This document shows, one piece after another, positions 22,136 through 24,237 of a DNA stretch of 24,237 bases; position 1 is the stretch's first letter, and the number at the start of each line of letters is the position of its first letter. The notes beneath the pieces are model-generated. The model was not told the DNA's origin. It worked only from the letters and a program-made list of their open reading frames with translations, and did no database searches. Made by a program: the position numbers and the translations under genes. Where the stretch lies: positions 1-24,237 of the IMG/VR virus record IMGVR_UViG_3300042465_005792; one strand, written 5' to 3'. This DNA comes from a virus.

Positions 22136-22575
22136 AACTCACACTACACAGGCGTAAATCCATCGGTGGCGCCACCATCGGCAAGCTGCACATTGACGGT
22201 GTGTTTGCCTGCGCCACCCTGGAAGATGAGGTGCGCGAGATTGAGGGCGTGCCCGTGGCGCACTGGAAAATCAAGGCCGCCACCGCCATCCCACAGGGCA
22301 CCTATCGCGTCACGCTGGAGTCCAGCCCGCGTTTTGGTCCGGACACTCCTACCATCCACGACGTGCCAGGCTTTATGTACATCCGCATGCACGCTGGCAA
22401 CGTGAGCGCAGACACCGAGGGCTGCATCTTGTTGGGCATGCAAGCTACTGATGCCAGCCTCGTAGGTGGCACCTCGCGCCCGGCAGTCGCACTGATCAAG
22501 CAGGAGCTGCGTCGGGCAACCGCCAGCGGCGAGCCGATCACGATTGAGATTAGCAGCGCCGTGAGGCTGGCGTGA
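22132..22575 (+). CDS. DUF5675 family protein, candidate cell-wall enzyme
   Basis: The 147-aa protein matches DUF5675: KLTLHRRKSIGGATIGKL at the start, FACATLEDEVREIEGVPVAHWKIK, then AIPQGTYRVTLESSPRFG, TIHDVPGFMYIRMHAGN and DTEGCILLG near residues 98-106. The HAGN...DTEGC arrangement recalls the His and Cys of YkuD-type L,D-transpeptidases (HG...S.GC), so a peptidoglycan-acting cysteine enzyme is plausible, with His near 90 and Cys near 102. This is inference by motif resemblance. No lysozyme, amidase or transglycosylase is visible in the window, and this gene sits between the holins and Rz, where the endolysin normally lies. There is no signal peptide, so it would need holin to reach the wall. 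Confidence 0.8.
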   Translation: MKLTLHRRKSIGGATIGKLHIDGVFACATLEDEVREIEGVPVAHWKIKAATAIPQGTYRVTLESSPRFGPDTPTIHDVPGFMYIRMHAGNVSADTEGCILLGMQATDASLVGGTSRPAVALIKQELRRATASGEPITIEISSAVRLA

Positions 22576-23060
22576 GCTGGGCCGCGCAAGCCGTCATCGC
22601 TGCGCTGATCTTTGCAGCAGGCGGGGCAGGGGGCATCAAGTGGCAACTGGGTGTGCAGGCCCGTGCTGAGCTGGCTGCAGCGGATCTGCGGGCACGGGAT
22701 GCGGCCCGGCAAATCAAGGTCATCGACCAGGCGGCGACGGCGCATGTGACTGCGCTGGCCAAAATCAATCAAAAATTAGGAGACGCGCGTGAAAAAATCG
22801 CTTTACTGTCTGGCCGTGAGTGCTTTGACGCTGGCACTGCTGGGGTGCTCAACGCCATCGGTGATCAACCAGTGCGAACCCCTCCCGGCGAATCTGCGGG
22901 TGAGGCCCCAGCCACTGCCCCCGGTGGCGACATCCGGTATTCGACCGACCGAGATGCTGCCGGGGCCATTGCCATCTGTCGGGCCCGGTATGCCGAGGTG
23001 AGCAGCCAGATCAATCAGATTTTGGACATTGAGGAGGCGCGCAGCGCGGGAAAAAAGTAA
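22572..23060 (+). CDS. Rz-like inner-membrane spanin
   Basis: The 162-aa protein starts at GTG 22572 overlapping the upstream stop (GTGA). Residues about 4-24 (AAQAVIAALIFAAGGAGGIK) form a single membrane anchor. Residues about 30-80 are helical and charged (ARAELAAADLRARDAARQIK, then KINQKLGDAREKIALL), the periplasmic coiled coil. A C-terminal helix with ICRARYAEVSSQINQILDIE follows, typical of prophage Rz proteins. i-spanins pair with the outer-membrane lipoprotein Rz1 and fuse the two membranes in the last step of lysis. The complete Rz1 gene is nested in the +1 frame at 22789-23001, which confirms the identification. Confidence 0.88.
   Translation: MSWAAQAVIAALIFAAGGAGGIKWQLGVQARAELAAADLRARDAARQIKVIDQAATAHVTALAKINQKLGDAREKIALLSGRECFDAGTAGVLNAIGDQPVRTPPGESAGEAPATAPGGDIRYSTDRDAAGAIAICRARYAEVSSQINQILDIEEARSAGKK
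22789..23001 (+). CDS. Rz1-like outer-membrane lipoprotein spanin, nested in Rz
   Basis: The 70-aa product is read in the +1 frame wholly inside the Rz gene. It starts at GTG 22789 with TAGGAGA about eight bases upstream. A basic start (MKKS), a hydrophobic stretch and a lipobox LLGC with Cys20 give a lipoprotein signal peptide; the mature part of about 51 residues is Pro-rich (PQPLPPVATSG, LPGPLPSVGPGMP), as in lambda Rz1. Residue 21 is Ser, not Asp, so sorting to the outer membrane is expected. Nesting of Rz1 in Rz is the lambda arrangement. Confidence 0.9.
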   Translation: MKKSLYCLAVSALTLALLGCSTPSVINQCEPLPANLRVRPQPLPPVATSGIRPTEMLPGPLPSVGPGMPR

Positions 23061-23092
23061 GGGTAACTACTTAGAAAATAGTTTTCCATCTG

Positions 23093-23121
23093 CTGCAATA
23101 GTCGCGCTACGCGACTATAAT
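23093..23121 (+). promoter_or_regulatory. Promoter with palindromic operator
   Basis: A perfect -10 box TATAAT (23116-23121) is 17 bases from a weak -35 candidate CTGCAA (23093-23098, three of six consensus positions). The spacer is filled by a perfect palindrome: ATAGTCGCG (23098-23106), CTA, CGCGACTAT (23110-23118). A repressor bound there would block RNA polymerase directly. The terminal HTH gene of the same unit is the obvious candidate. Confidence 0.72.
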
Positions 23122-23128
23122 AAAGCCA

Positions 23129-23148
23129 TGCAATCGAAATTGATTGCA
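23129..23148 (+). promoter_or_regulatory. Second palindrome at the start of the transcript
   Basis: TGCAATC (23129-23135) and GATTGCA (23142-23148) form a perfect inverted repeat around GAAATT. It lies at or just after the expected transcription start of the promoter at 23093-23121. It could be a second operator, with a sequence unlike the first, or a hairpin in the 5' leader. Confidence 0.55.
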
Positions 23149-23182
23149 CCCGACGCCTCCGGTAGCAGGCAGGAGATTCACA

Positions 23183-23446
23183 ATGCGCAAAACCAACATT
23201 TCAATAGACGACGCCAATTTTTTGACAGGCCGGGTCAACGTCTTTTTCCAGGAAAACAACCCCGCTGAAAAGCGGGAGCAAATCAGGGCGTTGCGCATAG
23301 AGCGCATGCGCACGCCAGCACAAACACAAACAACGCGCTGGGCATTGGGCCTGTCTTACAACCGGCAAAAAGTCCAGGCCGGGTTTGATAAAAGCGCCAG
23401 AGAATACGCCGCCCTCGGGCTGACTCACCCCAATCACAAGGTTTAA
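23183..23446 (+). CDS. Small hypothetical protein, first gene of the accessory unit
   Basis: The 87-aa product starts at ATG 23183 with AGGAG seven bases upstream; an ATG at 23144 in the same frame lies in the leader palindrome and lacks a ribosome site. The protein is soluble, basic and helical: MRKTNISIDDANFLTGRVNV, a charged NNPAEKREQIRALRIERMR, then WALGLSYNRQKVQAGFDKSA. I do not recognise it. It is the first gene after the promoter with palindromes and is followed seven bases after its stop by a second unknown gene, then an HTH gene. That context resembles operons where small inhibitors of host defence are co-transcribed with their own repressor, but no function can be read from the sequence. 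Confidence 0.78.
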   Translation: MRKTNISIDDANFLTGRVNVFFQENNPAEKREQIRALRIERMRTPAQTQTTRWALGLSYNRQKVQAGFDKSAREYAALGLTHPNHKV

Positions 23447-23453
23447 GCCGCGC

Positions 23454-23948
23454 ATGTACCTCAACCACATAACACTCTCAACTGGCCACCTGGCGCGCAC
23501 CCCACGCAGCGAGGTAGCCCCAGCCGTCACCCATTTGCTAGCCGCCTGGCTGCCCAACATCATCAATAGCCAGCGCAGCCACCCGCTGCCCCTGCCTGAG
23601 CTGAGCCATTTCAGCGCCCGGGCATTTGTAGAGTCGGGTGCGCTGGTGGTCAGCGTATACGCCCCGCTCGGCCCGCATGAGCAAGGCAAGCCCCACACGG
23701 GCGCTGATATGCCACTGGTCACCCTCGGCGTAGCGCAGCGCTCACGCCAAGGGGGCGAGCTGTGGGCCAAGATGACAAAAGCGTTTGCGACACTGCCCGG
23801 GCTTGAGCAGCCGGGCGCCCCGTGGTGTGCTGTAGCGCTGCACCCCAGTCTCGCGCTATACGCTGGCCCCACAGACTGGCTGGGTGACTTTGAGCGCTGC
23901 ATCGCTTGGGCCTGGCTCACACGCAATCCAGATTTGAGGCCCGCATGA
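23454..23948 (+). CDS. Hypothetical protein, second gene of the accessory unit
   Basis: The 164-aa product starts MYLNHITLSTGHLARTPRSEV. It alternates strands and helices: VTHLLAAWLPNII, FVESGALVVSVYAPLG, PLVTLGVAQRSRQGGELWAK, APWCAVALHPSLALY, and an ending WLGDFERCIAWAWL. There is no signal peptide or membrane segment. I have an impression of similar uncharacterised proteins in other proteobacterial prophages but no function. It lies seven bases after the first gene and its stop overlaps the HTH gene start (ATGA), so the three are probably one transcript. A role in countering host systems or in lysogenic conversion is possible from context only. Confidence 0.78.
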   Translation: MYLNHITLSTGHLARTPRSEVAPAVTHLLAAWLPNIINSQRSHPLPLPELSHFSARAFVESGALVVSVYAPLGPHEQGKPHTGADMPLVTLGVAQRSRQGGELWAKMTKAFATLPGLEQPGAPWCAVALHPSLALYAGPTDWLGDFERCIAWAWLTRNPDLRPA

Positions 23949-24163
23949 CTCCTTACGATCTGCGCGCATGGCAGTCGGCCATGGGTTACACGTATGACAC
24001 GGCGGCTGAGGCGCTGGGCGTCAACCGCTCCACCTATGCAGACTGGGTGGCGGGCAAGTCCAGATCCACGGGAAAGCCGATGGCGATTGACCGGCGCACC
24101 GCGCTGGCGTGTGCGGCTATTGCTGCTGGGCTGGGGGAGTGGCGACCGGCAAAGTTGGCGTAG
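23945..24163 (+). CDS. Small helix-turn-helix regulator, possible Aca-type repressor
   Basis: The 72-aa protein starts at ATG 23945 within the upstream stop (ATGA); in-frame starts further upstream (23906) lie inside the previous gene. Residues about 5-40 (DLRAWQSAMGYTYDTAAEAL, then GVNRSTYADWVAGKSR) are an XRE-like HTH, with GVNRSTYADW as recognition helix. A hydrophobic helix (RTALACAAIAAGLGEW) may mediate dimerisation. Short HTH proteins at the end of small phage operons, such as anti-CRISPR-associated (Aca) proteins, repress their own promoters through inverted repeats. Here such repeats lie at the unit's promoter. The DNA-binding domain is well supported; the Aca role is inference. Confidence 0.78.
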   Translation: MTPYDLRAWQSAMGYTYDTAAEALGVNRSTYADWVAGKSRSTGKPMAIDRRTALACAAIAAGLGEWRPAKLA

Positions 24164-24168
24164 CTTTT

Positions 24169-24199
24169 GGCGTAGGTTTTTAAAAACGCCATGCTTTTT
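24169..24199 (+). terminator. Weak candidate terminator after the HTH gene
   Basis: GGCGT (24169-24173) can pair with ACGCC (24186-24190), enclosing a TTTTTAAAA-rich loop, with TTTTT at 24195-24199. The stem is only five pairs and the U-run is four bases away, so it is weak. Its place six bases after a stop codon at the end of the unit supports it. A further short inverted repeat (GTGAT 24214-24218, ATCAC 24224-24228) follows at the window end. Confidence 0.35.
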
Positions 24200-24237
24200 C
24201 ATTAGCGGGGATCGTGATCGAGTATCACAATGTTCAT

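Noticed and set aside
24206-24237. Operator or attachment site at the right edge (GTGAT...ATCAC)
   Set aside because: Five-base arms occur often by chance and the context is cut by the window end.
20589-24237. Template repeat or reverse transcriptase of a DGR downstream of the fibre
   Set aside because: I looked for a frame with RT motifs and for an adenine-rich copy of the fibre's 3' end and found neither.

Overview
The window is the late (packaging, head, tail, lysis) half of a temperate-type siphophage or prophage with a lambda-like gene order. Every supported gene is on the + strand. GC-rich codon use (many GCC, CCC and GGC codons) and small palindromic repeats resembling those scattered in Comamonadaceae genomes suggest a betaproteobacterial host of that family (Rhodoferax, Polaromonas or Acidovorax relatives). 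The host assignment is inference. No integrase, immunity repressor, replication gene, tRNA or CRISPR array is visible, so both ends of the phage lie outside the window.

Layout. 1-227: leader with a palindromic repeat and an AT-rich tract. 228-3883: a gpZ-like structural gene, Nu1-type small terminase, a hidden 58-codon gene and the gpA-type large terminase, joined by overlapping start/stop codons. 3917-4982: an insert carrying a Mor-family regulator and an AT-richer orphan DNA methyltransferase. 5015-6951: a connector-like gene and the portal, bracketed by two copies of a 27-bp imperfect palindrome. 6976-9457: a ClpP-type prohead protease fused to the major capsid protein, then a DUF2190 capsid protein. 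9476-11442: head-tail joining protein, tail terminator, a small Pro-rich protein and the tail tube. 11530-12290: tail assembly chaperones G and GT, joined by a well-formed -1 frameshift signal. 12312-20588: a 1693-aa tape measure protein, a minor tail protein, an Ala-rich stalk-like protein and a 604-aa C-type-lectin-fold tail fibre. 20733-23060: an unknown gene and the lysis cassette (small membrane proteins, holin, DUF5675 protein, nested Rz/Rz1). 23061-24163: a separate three-gene unit with its own promoter, two palindromes and a terminal HTH gene.

How the genes work together. The terminase packages DNA through the portal into a shell built and matured by the fused protease-capsid protein. 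FII-like and U-like proteins close head and tail. G/GT load tube protein around the tape measure. The lectin fibre probably recognises the host. Holin, DUF5675 and the spanins then release progeny.

Most interesting signals: (1) the fibre's last ~40 codons look like a hypervariable lectin region of the kind diversified by diversity-generating retroelements, although no reverse transcriptase or template repeat is in the window; (2) the 23.1-24.2 kb unit has the architecture of anti-CRISPR/Aca operons, with uncharacterised proteins ahead of an HTH gene and palindromes on the promoter; (3) a -1 frameshift site made of A AAA AAC, a 6-nt spacer and a 17-bp hairpin capped by GCAA; (4) a DUF5675 protein occupying the endolysin position; (5) repeats bracketing the portal module and one palindromic element fixed in frame inside the terminase gene.
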